Source of the DNA: Mycobacterium paraffinicum
GTDB lineage: Bacteria; Actinomycetota; Actinomycetes; Mycobacteriales; Mycobacteriaceae
NCBI RefSeq assembly: GCF_001907675.1
Contig: NZ_MPNT01000001.1
Span: 372,001-436,000, forward strand
Reading direction: 5' to 3'
Length of the DNA stretch: 64,000 nucleotides
A program made the position numbers and the translations under genes. The stretch's first letter is position 1. Each line of letters opens with the position of its first letter. The notes under the pieces were generated by a model. That model was not told the origin of the DNA, made no database searches, and saw only the letters and a list, made by a program, of their open reading frames with translations. This document shows positions 36,413 to 46,253 of the stretch, one piece after another.

Positions 36413-38785
36413 TCAGCGCCACAACCGCGGCTGCACGCCCAGCATCCGGGCCCGGATCCACCACATCGCCTCGACGGCGGCGACGCCCAGCACACCGATC
36501 CCCACGGCGGTCGAGGTCACCACCACGTCGGAGGGGTCGAGCAGGAACGCCTTGCGGGCCAGCGGGATGCTGAAGATCAGCACGTAGGCCAGGGCCGAGG
36601 CGATGACCAGCGCAACCCGCCACCATTGGTAGGGACGGGCGACCACCGCGAGCACCCACAGCGCCGTCATCAGCAGCGTGATCAGGGCCGCGGTGGACGC
36701 CTGCTCCTGTTGCTGGAAGGTCGCATGCCGACCGTGGTAGGCCAGCAGGTAGGACGCGAAGGTGGCGGTGCCGACGATCAGCCCGGACGGCAGCGCCGAG
36801 CTCAGCACCCGCCGGACGAAGCCCGGGTAGGCGCGCTCGTTGTTGGGGGCGAGCGACAAGATGAACGACGGGATCCCGATGGTGAACCACGCCGCGATCG
36901 TCACGTGAATCGGCTGAAACGGGTAAAGCAGGGGATCGGCCTTGATCGCTTTGGAGAACAGGCATTCGATGCCGACCAGCAGCGCCAGCAGCACCGAGTA
37001 GACGGTCTTGGTCAAGAACAGGTTGGCGACCCGCTCGATGTTGCCGATCACCCGCCGGCCCTCGCCGACGACGTACGGCAGGGTGGCAAACCTGTTGTCC
37101 AGCAAAACGATCTGCGCGACAGCCCGCGACGCCGGGCTGCCGGCGCCCATCGCGACGCCGATGTCGGCGTCCTTGAGCGCCAGCACGTCGTTGACGCCGT
37201 CGCCGGTCATCGCGACGGTATGCCCGTGCGATTGCAGGGCGTGCACGATCGAGCGCTTCTGGTCGGGCCGCACCCGGCCGAACGTGGTGTAGGCATCCAG
37301 CGCGTCGGCCAATTGCGCGGGTTCCGACGGCAGCCGGCGCGCGTCCATCGTCTCACCGCGCAGCCCGAGCTTGTCGGCGACCGCGCCCACCGACACGGCG
37401 TTGTCGCCGGAGATCACCTTCACCGAAACACCCTGTTCGGCAAAGTAATCCAACGTCTCGGCGGCATCGGGACGGACCCTCTGCTCGAGGACCACCAACG
37501 CGACGGGGGTGACGCGACCCGGGGCGTCCGGGTGGTCGACGGCCACGTCGCCGGTGCCGACCAGCAGCACCCGCAACCCCTGCGCGCCGATCCGCTCGGC
37601 CCGCTCGGCCGCCGCCGACGCCGGATCGAGCAGGACGTCCGGCGCTCCGATCACCCAGTTGCCGTGGTCGCCGTAGGACACCCCGCTCCACTTGGTGGCC
37701 GACTTGAACGGCGCGGTAGCCGTGACGACCCAATCGGGTGGTGCGTGATAGGTCTCGGCGATCGCCTGCATGCTGGCGTTGGGGCGCGGGTCGGCGGCGG
37801 CCAACGCCGCCAGTGCGTCCTCGACGTTGTTCCGTTGCGCCGCTTCGAGTTCCTCGACGCCGGCGACGCTCATGCCGTTTTCGGTCAGGGTGCCGGTCTT
37901 GTCCGCGCAGACCACGTCGACCCTGGCGAGCCCTTCGATGGCGGGCAGCTCCTGCACCAGGCACCGGCGCTGGCCGAGCCGGATCACCCCGACGGCGAAC
38001 GCGACCGAAGTCAGCAGGACAAGTCCTTCGGGCACCATCGGCACCAGCGCACCCACCGTCCGCAGCACCGACTGCCGCCACCCCGCATGGGTGGTGAAGA
38101 ACTGGGTGTAGATCGTCAACAGGCCGGCCGGAATCAACAGGTAGGTGATGAACTGCAGGATCCGGTTGATCCCAGTGCGCAGTTCGGATTTGACCAAGGT
38201 GAACTTGCTGGCCTCCTCGGCGAGCTTGGCGGCGTAGGCCTCCGGCCCGACCTTGGTGGCGCGGTAGGCGCCCGTCCCCGCCACGACGAAGCTTCCCGAC
38301 ATCACGGCGTCGCCGGTGGCCTTGCCGATCGGGTCGGCCTCACCGGTCAGCAGCGACTCGTCGATCTCCAGGTTGGTCTCTTCGACGACCCGGCCGTCGA
38401 CGACGACCTGGTCGCCGGGACCGAGTTCGATGATGTCGTCGAGCACCACCTCCGAGGGCGGCAGGGTGCGGGTCCCGGATTCCCTACGCACCAACGGTTT
38501 CGCCTGTCCCACGATCGCCAGGGCGTCCAGCGTCCGCTTGGCCCGGATCTCCTGCACCATGCCGACGACGCTGTTGGCGACGATGAGCAGGCCGAACATC
38601 CCGTTGATCAGCGAGCCCGTCGCCAGCACGATCAGCAACAGCACCCCCAGTATCGCGTTGATCCGGGTGAAGACATTGGCCCGCACGATGTCGGGGATGC
38701 TGCGGGTGGCGCGTTCGCGGACGGCGTTACTCTTCCCGTCGGCGACCCGCTGCGCCACCTCGGCATCGGTCAGACCGGCGATCAT
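36413..38785 (-). CDS. ctpE: P-type cation ATPase CtpE
   Basis: This 790-residue P-type ATPase has TM helices near residues 40-60 and 62-80, the actuator motif LTGEA (146-150), the M4 motif MVPEGL (250-255), phosphorylation motif DKTGT at D295 and the hinge [17 protein letters not shown], then a C-terminal six-helix bundle. CtpE of mycobacteria is reported to import Ca2+. The start at 38785 overlaps the serine-hydrolase stop (ATGA); the longer frame to 38920 lies within that gene. It is in an operon with the antitoxin-like and SRPBCC genes (60-bp gap). Confidence 0.95.
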   Translation of the reverse strand: MIAGLTDAEVAQRVADGKSNAVRERATRSIPDIVRANVFTRINAILGVLLLIVLATGSLINGMFGLLIVANSVVGMVQEIRAKRTLDALAIVGQAKPLVRRESGTRTLPPSEVVLDDIIELGPGDQVVVDGRVVEETNLEIDESLLTGEADPIGKATGDAVMSGSFVVAGTGAYRATKVGPEAYAAKLAEEASKFTLVKSELRTGINRILQFITYLLIPAGLLTIYTQFFTTHAGWRQSVLRTVGALVPMVPEGLVLLTSVAFAVGVIRLGQRRCLVQELPAIEGLARVDVVCADKTGTLTENGMSVAGVEELEAAQRNNVEDALAALAAADPRPNASMQAIAETYHAPPDWVVTATAPFKSATKWSGVSYGDHGNWVIGAPDVLLDPASAAAERAERIGAQGLRVLLVGTGDVAVDHPDAPGRVTPVALVVLEQRVRPDAAETLDYFAEQGVSVKVISGDNAVSVGAVADKLGLRGETMDARRLPSEPAQLADALDAYTTFGRVRPDQKRSIVHALQSHGHTVAMTGDGVNDVLALKDADIGVAMGAGSPASRAVAQIVLLDNRFATLPYVVGEGRRVIGNIERVANLFLTKTVYSVLLALLVGIECLFSKAIKADPLLYPFQPIHVTIAAWFTIGIPSFILSLAPNNERAYPGFVRRVLSSALPSGLIVGTATFASYLLAYHGRHATFQQQEQASTAALITLLMTALWVLAVVARPYQWWRVALVIASALAYVLIFSIPLARKAFLLDPSDVVVTSTAVGIGVLGVAAVEAMWWIRARMLGVQPRLWR

Positions 38786-40359
38786 CGGGTGAACGTTCCC
38801 AGCTTGTCGGAGTCGTAGTACTCCAGGTTCAGCGTGTTGCCTGAGAACACGGCCTTGGAAACCGTTCCGGGCGGCGCGTTTTCGTCGGTCAGACCGAAGG
38901 TGAAGGTGTCGCCGTCCCAATGGCTCACGGTGACCGAACGGTTCCTCGGTCCCATCGCCAGTTGCAGTGCACCGTCGCGTTCCGTGACGATGGCCGGGCC
39001 CCAGTAGTCGCTCGCGTACACGCCGGTGTAGTCGCCGAGCGGTCTGGACGGGGCCGGGTTCGCCGGTGGCTGCTTGCCGACCAGCGAGCCCTGCGGATTG
39101 TTCAGCCAGCCGATCGCCTTCTTGTACAAGGCTGCCCAGTCCTCGCGGATCTGGCCGTACTCAACGAGATCCATAAATTGGGCGGTCAGCGTCTCCGGAA
39201 TGCCGTAGGGCGCGCCGTTGGTCAACGCGATGATGCCCAGGTCCTCCGAGGGCAGCACGACGAAGTTCGTCGCCGCCCCCAGATCGAAGGCGCCGGAATG
39301 GCTGACTTGGGTGCGCCCCGAGGAATCAACCGACGCGTTGAAGCCGTATCCGTAGAACCCGGGGCGCGCCCCAGGCGTCTTCGCGGGCGCGGAAACCACC
39401 TGCGGGCTGATCGCCGGCAGTATGGCTTCCGGCGCACTGATCCGCCGGCCGTCGTAGGTTCCGTTGCCCAGCAACATCGTCAGCCAGCGAGCCATGTCGC
39501 TCGCCGAGGAGCTCACGCCGCCCGCCGGTGACTGCGGGTCCGGGTCACGCTGGAATCGGGCCTCCCATTTGTCGGCGATCTTGATGTGGTTGACCGCGCG
39601 GTTCGGACGGGCGAGAAAGTCTGCGAATCGCGAACTCGTCGCTGTCATTCCCAGGGGCCGGTAGAGCACCTCGTCGGACAGGTCCTCCCATGACCTGCCT
39701 GCCGCGGCGGCCACCGCCTCGGCGGCCGCCGTAACCCCGTAATTGGTGTAGGCGTAGCTGGCGCGAAATGGGGCCAGCGGCAGGTACTTCAACCGTTCGA
39801 GGGTCTGCCGGCGGTCGTAGCCCAGGTCTTCGAGTTTGTCGCCGGCGTGGTCGGGCAGCCCGGAACGGTGCGAATACAGGTCGGCGACGGTCACGTGGCT
39901 GGTGACGTAGGGATCGCTGAGGGCGAACCACGGCAGCTTGGACGCCACCGGGGTGTCCCACGCGACGACATTCGCGCTGACTTCGTGCGCGACCACCGTG
40001 GACCCGACGGATTTGGACACCGACGCCAACTGGAAGACCGTGTCGGCGTCGACCTTGTTGTCTTGACCTTGCCCCTTGCCGATGTCCTTGACGCCAAAGC
40101 CCTTGGCGTACAGTATTTTCCCACCGTGGACGATCGCCACGGCCATTCCCGGGACGCCGGTGCTCTTCATCAGGTCGCCGACCAGACCGTCGACCTTCGC
40201 GACGGCGCCGTCGATGCGGCCAGCGGGAATCGCAATGCCGGACACCTCGTTGGGCGGTGCGTCAGAGAGCGCTGGCGGGCGGGAAGCCGGTTGCGCGGGC
40301 CCGCATCCGGTCATCCCGAGCAGCACCGTGACAGCGGCCACGGCCGCGCGTTTCGTCAT
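38782..40359 (-). CDS. Serine hydrolase lipoprotein, beta-lactamase/PBP family (Rv0907-like)
   Basis: This 525-residue exported lipoprotein has a signal peptide ending in the lipobox GMTGC (Cys19) and a penicillin-binding/beta-lactamase class C domain. The SxxK motif SVSK is at S113-K116, with a YxN-type YTN in the [14 protein letters not shown] segment. A 100-residue C-terminal domain of DUF3471-like beta structure follows. It probably hydrolyses a cell-wall peptide or ester. The ctpE ATG overlaps its stop, suggesting functional coupling with envelope Ca2+ homeostasis (inference). Confidence 0.9.
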   Translation of the reverse strand: MTKRAAVAAVTVLLGMTGCGPAQPASRPPALSDAPPNEVSGIAIPAGRIDGAVAKVDGLVGDLMKSTGVPGMAVAIVHGGKILYAKGFGVKDIGKGQGQDNKVDADTVFQLASVSKSVGSTVVAHEVSANVVAWDTPVASKLPWFALSDPYVTSHVTVADLYSHRSGLPDHAGDKLEDLGYDRRQTLERLKYLPLAPFRASYAYTNYGVTAAAEAVAAAAGRSWEDLSDEVLYRPLGMTATSSRFADFLARPNRAVNHIKIADKWEARFQRDPDPQSPAGGVSSSASDMARWLTMLLGNGTYDGRRISAPEAILPAISPQVVSAPAKTPGARPGFYGYGFNASVDSSGRTQVSHSGAFDLGAATNFVVLPSEDLGIIALTNGAPYGIPETLTAQFMDLVEYGQIREDWAALYKKAIGWLNNPQGSLVGKQPPANPAPSRPLGDYTGVYASDYWGPAIVTERDGALQLAMGPRNRSVTVSHWDGDTFTFGLTDENAPPGTVSKAVFSGNTLNLEYYDSDKLGTFTR

Positions 40360-40398
40360 GGCGGCACCTTAGCGCGGGGACGTTGCTGGGCCCCCGAA

Positions 40399-41511
40399 TC
40401 AGAGCCGCCACCAGGGGTTCGATTTCGGCGGCGCCGTCTGATCGATGCGCTGGCCCGGGGCGGGCACCGCGACGTTGACCCGTTCCTGTTCCGCGGCGGT
40501 GAGCAGTCGCTCGACCGGCTCGTCCCACGGGTGGGGTGCCAGCCGGAAGGTGCCCCAGTGGATCGGCACGAGCAGCCCGGCCTCGGTGAGGTCCAGGTGC
40601 GCCCGGACCGCCTCCTCGGGGTTCATGTGGACGTCCGGCCATGCGGTGTTGTAGGCGCCGATGGGCAGCAGGGTCAGGTCGAACGGCCCGTGCTCTTCGC
40701 CGATGTGCGCGAAGCTCTTGGTGTAGCCGCTGTCGCCGCCGAAATACGCGCGATGATTCGGGCCGACGAATGCCCACGACGCCCACAGCGTGGTGTTGCG
40801 GTCCAGGAAGCGGCCCGAGAAGTGCCGCGCCGGCAGGCAAGTCACGATGAGCTCGTCGAGCTTGGCGCTCTGATGCCAGTCGAGTTCGACGATGCGATGG
40901 TCCGGTATCCCCCAGGTGCGCAGGTGGGCGCCGACACCGAGCGGCACGAAGAACGGGGCCCGCTGCGTGTGAGCCAGCGCGACCACCGTGTCGATGTCGA
41001 GGTGGTCGTAGTGGTCATGGCTGATCACCACCGCATCGACGGCGGGCAGCCCTTCCAGTTGCACCGGCGGCGGATGCAACCGTCGCGGCCCGACGATGTC
41101 CGACGGCGAGCACCGGTCGCTCCACACCGGGTCGGTGAGTATCCGGTAGCCGTCGATCTCCAGCAGCACCGTCGAGTGGCCGAACCAGCTGGCGGCCAGC
41201 CGCCGGGGATCACCGTCGAAGATCGCCGGCGCGGCCAACGGGATCGGCGAGGCCGGCCGGCCCACGCTGCGGTTACCGATCAGCTCCCACAGGACCAGCC
41301 GCATCTCCTCGCGATCCATCATGAAGTTGGAGGCGGGGTCGAGGTTGACGAATACGCCGTCGCGGTAGTTCGGTGACCCTTCCGCCACCGCCCTGATCGC
41401 GGCGGGGTGCGCACCGAGGGCCGCCGGTGCGCCGTGCAGCGCCCGCACCAACCAGCTGCCGGCCGCCAGCGATGCCGTACCCGCGGCCAGCCGCAGCGCC
41501 CCCCGCAGCAT
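40399..41511 (-). CDS. Metallo-beta-lactamase-fold hydrolase, NAPE-PLD/UlaG-like (Rv0906-like)
   Basis: This 370-residue MBL-fold protein has the zinc motif SHDHYDHLD (HxHxDH) preceded by SWFGHSTVLLEIDG. Later ligands lie in PARHFSGR, YFGGDSGYT and PIHWGTFRLAPHPW contexts, as in N-acylphosphatidylethanolamine phospholipase D-like proteins. The N-terminus has a hydrophobic stretch (about residues 2-22) that may anchor or export it. It starts 5 bp after the echA6 stop, so is co-transcribed. Probably a phosphodiesterase or lipase on phospholipid-type substrates; unproven. Confidence 0.88.
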   Translation of the reverse strand: MLRGALRLAAGTASLAAGSWLVRALHGAPAALGAHPAAIRAVAEGSPNYRDGVFVNLDPASNFMMDREEMRLVLWELIGNRSVGRPASPIPLAAPAIFDGDPRRLAASWFGHSTVLLEIDGYRILTDPVWSDRCSPSDIVGPRRLHPPPVQLEGLPAVDAVVISHDHYDHLDIDTVVALAHTQRAPFFVPLGVGAHLRTWGIPDHRIVELDWHQSAKLDELIVTCLPARHFSGRFLDRNTTLWASWAFVGPNHRAYFGGDSGYTKSFAHIGEEHGPFDLTLLPIGAYNTAWPDVHMNPEEAVRAHLDLTEAGLLVPIHWGTFRLAPHPWDEPVERLLTAAEQERVNVAVPAPGQRIDQTAPPKSNPWWRL

Positions 41512-41516
41512 GACCC

Positions 41517-42248
41517 TCAGGCCCCCGTGAACTTCGGCGGTCGCTTCTCGATGCGGGCCACCTGGGCTTCGATGACGTCCTGGCTCCCCCACGCTTTGTC
41601 GAAGAGCTCCTTGTGCAGCGGCAACGAGTCGTCCATGGCACCGTCATCGTTGAGCACCCGCTTGGCGTGCTGGATCGCCAGCGGGGCCAGGCTGGCGATC
41701 TCGGCGCCCCAGGCCTGGGCGTCGGCCAGTGTCCCGATGCGGTTGGCCAATCCACACTGCAGCGCCACTTCGGGCGTCAGCTTCTCCGCGGTCAGCAGCA
41801 TCGCGCTGGCCCGGCCATGACCGACCAGCGAAGACAGTCGACGAATGCTCCAATTGTCCAGGGCCAGGCCGTATTTCGAGGTCGGAAACTGAAAGAACGC
41901 CTCCGGTGCGACGACCCGCAGATCGCAGCGCATGGCCAGCTGCAGGCCGGCGCCGATGGCCGGACCGTTGATGGCGCCGATCACCGGGATCAGCGTGGCA
42001 TCCATCAACTTGTGCAGCTCGATGAGCCGGTCGGGGTAGTCGGCGGCGAACGCGTCGCCGCTCAGGTCCGCGCCGGCGCAGAACGCCGTGCCCTGGCCGG
42101 TCAGCACGATGGCCCGAACGGTGCCGTCGCTGGCCTTCTGGAAGGTCTCCCGCAGCTCCTCGACGAGCTGCGAATTGAGGGCATTGCGGCGCTCGGGCCG
42201 CTGCAGCTCAATGGTCAGCACGGCTTCGGCCTGGGTAACACCGATCAT
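41517..42248 (-). CDS. echA6: EchA6, enoyl-CoA hydratase-like acyl-CoA-binding protein
   Basis: This 243-residue crotonase-fold protein has exactly the length of M. tuberculosis EchA6. Both catalytic glutamates of active hydratases are replaced, by Q103 ([11 protein letters not shown]) and T123 (FPTSKYG). This agrees with the known inactivity of EchA6, which binds fatty acyl-CoA and feeds the FAS-II/mycolic acid system. It diverges from accD3 across 27 bp. The start at 42248 is chosen for length and position; the frame is open further upstream only inside accD3. Confidence 0.93.
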   Translation of the reverse strand: MIGVTQAEAVLTIELQRPERRNALNSQLVEELRETFQKASDGTVRAIVLTGQGTAFCAGADLSGDAFAADYPDRLIELHKLMDATLIPVIGAINGPAIGAGLQLAMRCDLRVVAPEAFFQFPTSKYGLALDNWSIRRLSSLVGHGRASAMLLTAEKLTPEVALQCGLANRIGTLADAQAWGAEIASLAPLAIQHAKRVLNDDGAMDDSLPLHKELFDKAWGSQDVIEAQVARIEKRPPKFTGA

Positions 42249-42258
42249 GGCAGCCACC

Positions 42259-42266
42259 CTATATAG
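42259..42266. promoter_or_regulatory. Symmetric CTATATAG box between echA6 and accD3
   Basis: The self-complementary CTATATAG centres a 27-bp intergenic gap. Read in either direction it places a TATATA -10-like hexamer 10-11 bp before the start codon (42276 rightward, 42248 leftward). Transcripts from both strands would be leaderless or nearly so, which is common in mycobacteria. No Shine-Dalgarno sequence is seen before accD3. Confidence 0.5.
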
Positions 42267-42275
42267 CCTCGTGTC

Positions 42276-43748
42276 GTGAGTCGTATCACGGCTGCTCAGC
42301 TCCGCGACGCGGTGCTGGACGACGGTTCCTTCATCCGCTGGGACAGCCAGCCGCTCGCTGTCCCGGCCAGCGAGGCGTATTCGCGAGAATTGGCCGACGC
42401 ACGGGCGGCCACCGGCCTCGACGAATCGGTGCTGACCGGCGAGGGCCGCATCTTCGGGCGCCGGGTGGCGGTCGTGATGTGCGAGTTCGGTTTCCTGGGC
42501 GGCTCGATCGGCGTGGCGGCGGCCGAGCGGATCACCGCCGCGGTGCAGCGAGCGACCGCCGAAGGCCTGCCGTTGCTGGCCTCGCCGAGCTCCGGCGGCA
42601 CCCGCATGCAGGAGGGCACGGTCGCCTTTCTGCAGATGGTGAAGATCGCCGCGGCGGTACGCCTGCACAAGCAGGCCCACCTGCCGTATTTGGTCTACCT
42701 GCGCAACCCGACCACCGGCGGGGTGTTCGCGTCGTGGGGTTCGCTCGGCCATGTCACGGTGGCCGAGCCGGGTGCCCTGATCGGCTTCCTCGGGCCCCGG
42801 GTGTACCGGCTGCTCTACGGCGAACCCTTTCCCGAGGGTGTCCAGACGGCGGAGAACCTGCACCGCCACGGCGTGATCGACGGTGTCATCGCGGTCGACG
42901 AGCTGCGCCGGATGCTCAACCGCGCCTTGACCGTCATCGCCGACCCACCCGAACCGCTACCCGCGTCCCCGCCGCCCGAACCGATTCCCGACGTGCCGGC
43001 GTGGGACTCCGTGGTGGCGTCGCGCCGCCCCGACCGGCCGGGTGTCGGGCTCGTGCTGCGCCACGGCGCCACCGATTTGGTGCTGTTGTCGGGGACGGGG
43101 CAGGGGGAAGCGGCGACGACCCTGTTGGCGCTGGCCCGCTTCGCCGGTCAGCCCGCGGTGGTGCTGGGCCAGCAACGGGTGACGGGCGGGACGGTAGGCC
43201 CCGCGTCGCTCCGCGAGGCCCGGCGCGGCATGGCGCTGGCCGCCGAGCTGCGCCTGCCGCTGGTGCTGGTGATCGACACCGCGGGGCCCGCGTTGTCGGC
43301 CGAGGCCGAACAGGGCGGGCTGGCCGGCCAGATCGCCCAGTGCCTGGCCGAGCTGGTCACGCTCGACATCCCGACAGTGTCGGTACTGCTCGGCCAGGGC
43401 AGCGGCGGGCCTGCGCTGGCGATGGTGCCCGCCGACCGGGTGCTGGCCGCGCTGCACGGCTGGCTGGCGCCCCTACCGCCGGAAGGCGCCAGCGCGATCG
43501 TCTTCCGCGACACCGATCACGCCGCCGAACTTGCTGCCCTGCAAGGCATTCGGTCGCTCGACCTGCTGGCGTCGGGCATCGTCGACGCCGTGGTACCGGA
43601 GCATCCCGATGCCGCCGATGAACCGGTCGAGTTCTGCCAGCGGCTCTCGCGCGCCATCGCCGCCGAGGTGCACGGGCTGCGCGGACTACCGGCGGGCGAG
43701 CGGCTGGCCACCCGATTGCAACGCTATCGCCGCATCGGGTTGCCGTGA
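42276..43748 (+). CDS. accD3: Acyl-CoA carboxylase carboxyltransferase subunit AccD3
   Basis: This 490-residue carboxyltransferase (beta) subunit transfers CO2 from carboxybiotin to an acyl-CoA. The N-terminal half shows a crotonase-fold domain with [10 protein letters not shown] (about residues 105-114), [14 protein letters not shown] and [13 protein letters not shown]. The C-terminal half repeats the fold with [13 protein letters not shown] and [15 protein letters not shown]. It starts with a GTG and lacks a ribosome-binding site, fitting leaderless translation. Its neighbour echA6 matches M. tuberculosis; the gene that follows there, prrA, is here displaced by about 4.3 kb. Confidence 0.92.
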   Translation: MSRITAAQLRDAVLDDGSFIRWDSQPLAVPASEAYSRELADARAATGLDESVLTGEGRIFGRRVAVVMCEFGFLGGSIGVAAAERITAAVQRATAEGLPLLASPSSGGTRMQEGTVAFLQMVKIAAAVRLHKQAHLPYLVYLRNPTTGGVFASWGSLGHVTVAEPGALIGFLGPRVYRLLYGEPFPEGVQTAENLHRHGVIDGVIAVDELRRMLNRALTVIADPPEPLPASPPPEPIPDVPAWDSVVASRRPDRPGVGLVLRHGATDLVLLSGTGQGEAATTLLALARFAGQPAVVLGQQRVTGGTVGPASLREARRGMALAAELRLPLVLVIDTAGPALSAEAEQGGLAGQIAQCLAELVTLDIPTVSVLLGQGSGGPALAMVPADRVLAALHGWLAPLPPEGASAIVFRDTDHAAELAALQGIRSLDLLASGIVDAVVPEHPDAADEPVEFCQRLSRAIAAEVHGLRGLPAGERLATRLQRYRRIGLP

Positions 43749-43810
43749 GATCGCACCCAGCGACTCGCGACACATAAACCACGCACACGACCGCAAACCG
43801 TCGCCGTGGT

Positions 43811-44365
43811 TCAATTCGCCTCCGGCAGCCCGAGGTAGCGCTGAATGGTGGGGCCGAGCCAGTCGACGATCTCGTCGCGGCTCATCTGGACGACCGGTGG
43901 TAGCCGTAACACGAAGCGACACAACGCCATCCCCAGGATCTGGGTCGCGATCAGCCCCGCCCGCACACCGGACTCTTGGGACGGCACCAAGGCGTCCACC
44001 AGCGGCCGGATCTGGGCACCGAAGATCTCGTGCATGCGTTGCGCCGCTTCCCCGTTGGTGGTGCTGGACCGCAACAGGATCACCAGCGCATCGTCGCCTT
44101 CCCAACGTTCGAGGAAGTGCCCAACCAGCGAGCGCCCGATCTGGGTCGGTTCGGTCGTCGTGAAGTCGGGGAACCGCAGGTCGAATTCGGCTGCGGCGGC
44201 GAACAGCTTGTCCTTGCTGCCGTAGTAGCGCATGACCATCGCGGGATCAATCCCCGCGTCGGCGGCGATGGCGCGAATCGTCGCGCCCTGAAAGCCCACC
44301 GCGCCGAAGCGCTCGCGGGCCGCCGCCAGGATAACCGCCTTGGTCTCCTCCGACGACCTCCTCAT
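43811..44365 (-). CDS. TetR-family regulator of the adjacent monooxygenase
   Basis: This 184-residue TetR protein has an HTH at about residues 24-50 (GATIRAIAADAGIDPAMVMRYYGSKDKLF) and a C-terminal domain of the TetR_C_33-like kind. It diverges from a FAD monooxygenase gene, and the 105-bp gap contains two full operators and one degenerate copy. The gene pair is a classic repressor/detoxification-enzyme arrangement. In M. tuberculosis nothing lies between accD3 and prrA, so the pair appears to be an insertion. Confidence 0.92.
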   Translation of the reverse strand: MRRSSEETKAVILAAARERFGAVGFQGATIRAIAADAGIDPAMVMRYYGSKDKLFAAAAEFDLRFPDFTTTEPTQIGRSLVGHFLERWEGDDALVILLRSSTTNGEAAQRMHEIFGAQIRPLVDALVPSQESGVRAGLIATQILGMALCRFVLRLPPVVQMSRDEIVDWLGPTIQRYLGLPEAN

Positions 44366-44443
44366 GCCAACAAGCGTAGGCCAACAACTGTTGACTTAGC
44401 GCAACCGACGCGCAAGCATGGAGTTACGTCAACAAGCGTTGAC
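44366..44443. promoter_or_regulatory. Repeated TetR operators between tetR and FAD monooxygenase
   Basis: Three copies of a GYCAAC-N4-GTTGAC-type repeat occur. GTCAAC AAGC GTTGAC (44428-44443) is perfect, GCCAAC AACT GTTGAC (44380-44395) has one arm mismatch, and GCCAAC AAGC GTAGGC (44366-44381) is degenerate and directly follows the tetR start codon. The sites cover both divergent promoters. Confidence 0.65.
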
Positions 44444-44470
44444 TAATCCATGAACGGAGAGGAGCCGACC

Positions 44471-45613
44471 ATGGAAGACACCGATGTCCTGGTGGCAGGC
44501 GCCGGCCCGACCGGGCTGACACTCGGCGCGGCACTGCTCAGCCGCGGAATTCGGGTGACCCTGGTGGACAAGCTGACCGCGGGCGCCAACACGTCCCGCG
44601 CCGCGGCCGTCAACGCCCGCACCCTGGAAGTGCTTGAAGAGCTCGACGTGACCAGGCGCATGGTCAAGGCCGGGGTGATCGCGCCGCGATTCACCATGCG
44701 ACAGGGCCGGCGCATCCTGATCCCCGTCGACTTCAGCGAGCTGCCGACCGAACATCCGTACACCCTGATGCTTTCCCAGGCCGACACAGAGCGGCTGCTT
44801 CTCGAGCGTCTGCGGGAGTTGGGCGGCGACGTGATCCGCCCCAAGACGCTCAGCCACATCACCCAGGACGCGAACGGGGTCACGGCCACCTTCGACGACG
44901 GCGACATCGTCAGGGCGGGCTACGCGGTCGGGGCCGACGGCATGAACAGCACCGTTCGCGCCCAAGCCGGAATCGGCTTTGCCGGCGGCGAATTCGCGGA
45001 GTCCTTCACGCTCGCCGACGTGCGAGTGACCGGCGAAGCGCCCAGCAACGAGGTGATCCTGTTCTACGCCAAAGATGGCCTCACGGTTTTGGCGCCGCTG
45101 CCCGGTGACATCTTCCGCGTCGTCGCCCCCACCGCCGATGCGCCGCAACAGCCTTCACCGGAGTTTGTGCAGGCGCTCCTGGATACCCGCGGCTTCGGGC
45201 CGGGCCGAACGGTCGTGACCGAGCTGGTATGGGGATCGCGCTTTCACATCCATCACCGCGTCGCCGACAGTTACCGGGCCGGCCGGCTGCTGCTGGCCGG
45301 CGACGCGGCCCACGTGCATAGCCCGGCCGGGGGCCAGGGAATGAACCTGGGGATCACCGACGCGATGGCCCTGGCCGGGGCGCTCGCCGAGGTGTTGGGA
45401 GGCGGCCCGGACGCCGCACTGGACGCCTACAGCGTTGCGCAGCGCCGACGCGCGGAGCGGGTGCTGAAACTGACGGGACGCCTAACGCGGGTGTCGACGC
45501 TGCCACGCCCGTTGCGCCCCCTCCGCAACACCGGAATGCGCCTGGCCGCAGGCGTTCCGGCGGTGCGTCGGCGGCTCGCCGTCCGATTGAGCGGGTTGGC
45601 ACCAGGTGACTAA
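44471..45613 (+). CDS. FAD-dependent aromatic monooxygenase (PheA/TfdB-like)
   Basis: This 380-residue single-component flavoprotein hydroxylase has the N-terminal dinucleotide motif VAGAGPTGLT (residues 8-17), and the GDAAHVHSPAGGQGMNLGITDAMALAG motif of para-hydroxybenzoate-hydroxylase-fold enzymes near residue 280. It is shorter than the usual 500-600, lacking the C-terminal thioredoxin-like domain. The start at 44471 has GGAGAGGAG upstream and is preferred over an ATG at 44450. Divergent from its likely repressor; a hydroxylating detoxification of a phenolic or antibiotic is plausible. Confidence 0.9.
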   Translation: MEDTDVLVAGAGPTGLTLGAALLSRGIRVTLVDKLTAGANTSRAAAVNARTLEVLEELDVTRRMVKAGVIAPRFTMRQGRRILIPVDFSELPTEHPYTLMLSQADTERLLLERLRELGGDVIRPKTLSHITQDANGVTATFDDGDIVRAGYAVGADGMNSTVRAQAGIGFAGGEFAESFTLADVRVTGEAPSNEVILFYAKDGLTVLAPLPGDIFRVVAPTADAPQQPSPEFVQALLDTRGFGPGRTVVTELVWGSRFHIHHRVADSYRAGRLLLAGDAAHVHSPAGGQGMNLGITDAMALAGALAEVLGGGPDAALDAYSVAQRRRAERVLKLTGRLTRVSTLPRPLRPLRNTGMRLAAGVPAVRRRLAVRLSGLAPGD

Positions 45614-46253
45614 GCCGCCCGGCGCCAACATGATTTGCCACGCGGCGCGGCAATGAGCCGCGGCGCCGTTGGCCGTAAACACGCCTGCGCACGCGCCGCA
45701 GTTGACGTGCCGCTACGAGAGCATCGCGTTTCGCGACACATAGCCGTATAGCAAAACCGGGTTTCACGACGCGCGCGACAAACCACGTGAGATTCTCAAG
45801 TCAAGCCGCTTGATTGGCCGGTTGACGCTCCGCGGCTGCCGGAGTATCTCCATACGCGCTATTAATAACCGCGAGCGCAACCGCAATCCTACAACTGTTC
45901 AATAAAGACGCGATCGGCAGATTATTGAAAACACGGCGGTAAAGGCACTTGCAGACGGAGGGGCGCCGCTCTCAGCGTGGCACGCCGCTGTGATTTGGCT
46001 AACAAAAGCTATCGCCCGCTAGTTTGCTCCTTAGGCCGAGAGTACGCTCCGTCTAGCTTTGGAACCGCTCTGACATGCACGCATCCTTACGGCCGGGCGC
46101 GCCCGAGCATTCGCTATTCATGGCGGAGAGCTGACAGTACCTGTAGCACGATGTTTATTTTACGTTTGTACGATAACTGTGCATGCGCTTGCACCGCCGT
46201 GGAATATCAGGCGCGATCACGGGCGAGCGTCGGCGGTTATGGAGGAGGGGTTT
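45614..46253. other. AT-richer non-coding stretch (640 bp) upstream of papA-like gene
   Basis: This is the longest gap in the window. The first 60 bp after the monooxygenase stop hold GC-rich inverted repeats that could terminate transcription. From about 45840 the sequence is clearly AT-richer than the surroundings (TATTAATAA, CAATAAAGA, TGTTTATTTTACG). A perfect TCAAG-CCG-CTTGA repeat is at 45801-45813. A 100-codon plus-strand frame at 45977 lacks any recognisable features. The composition suggests foreign DNA or a long regulatory leader. Confidence 0.6.

Noticed and set aside
45614..46253. Insertion-sequence remnant or integrase site in the AT-richer gap
   Set aside because: No transposase fragment, terminal inverted repeats or tRNA were found, so only compositional difference is reported.
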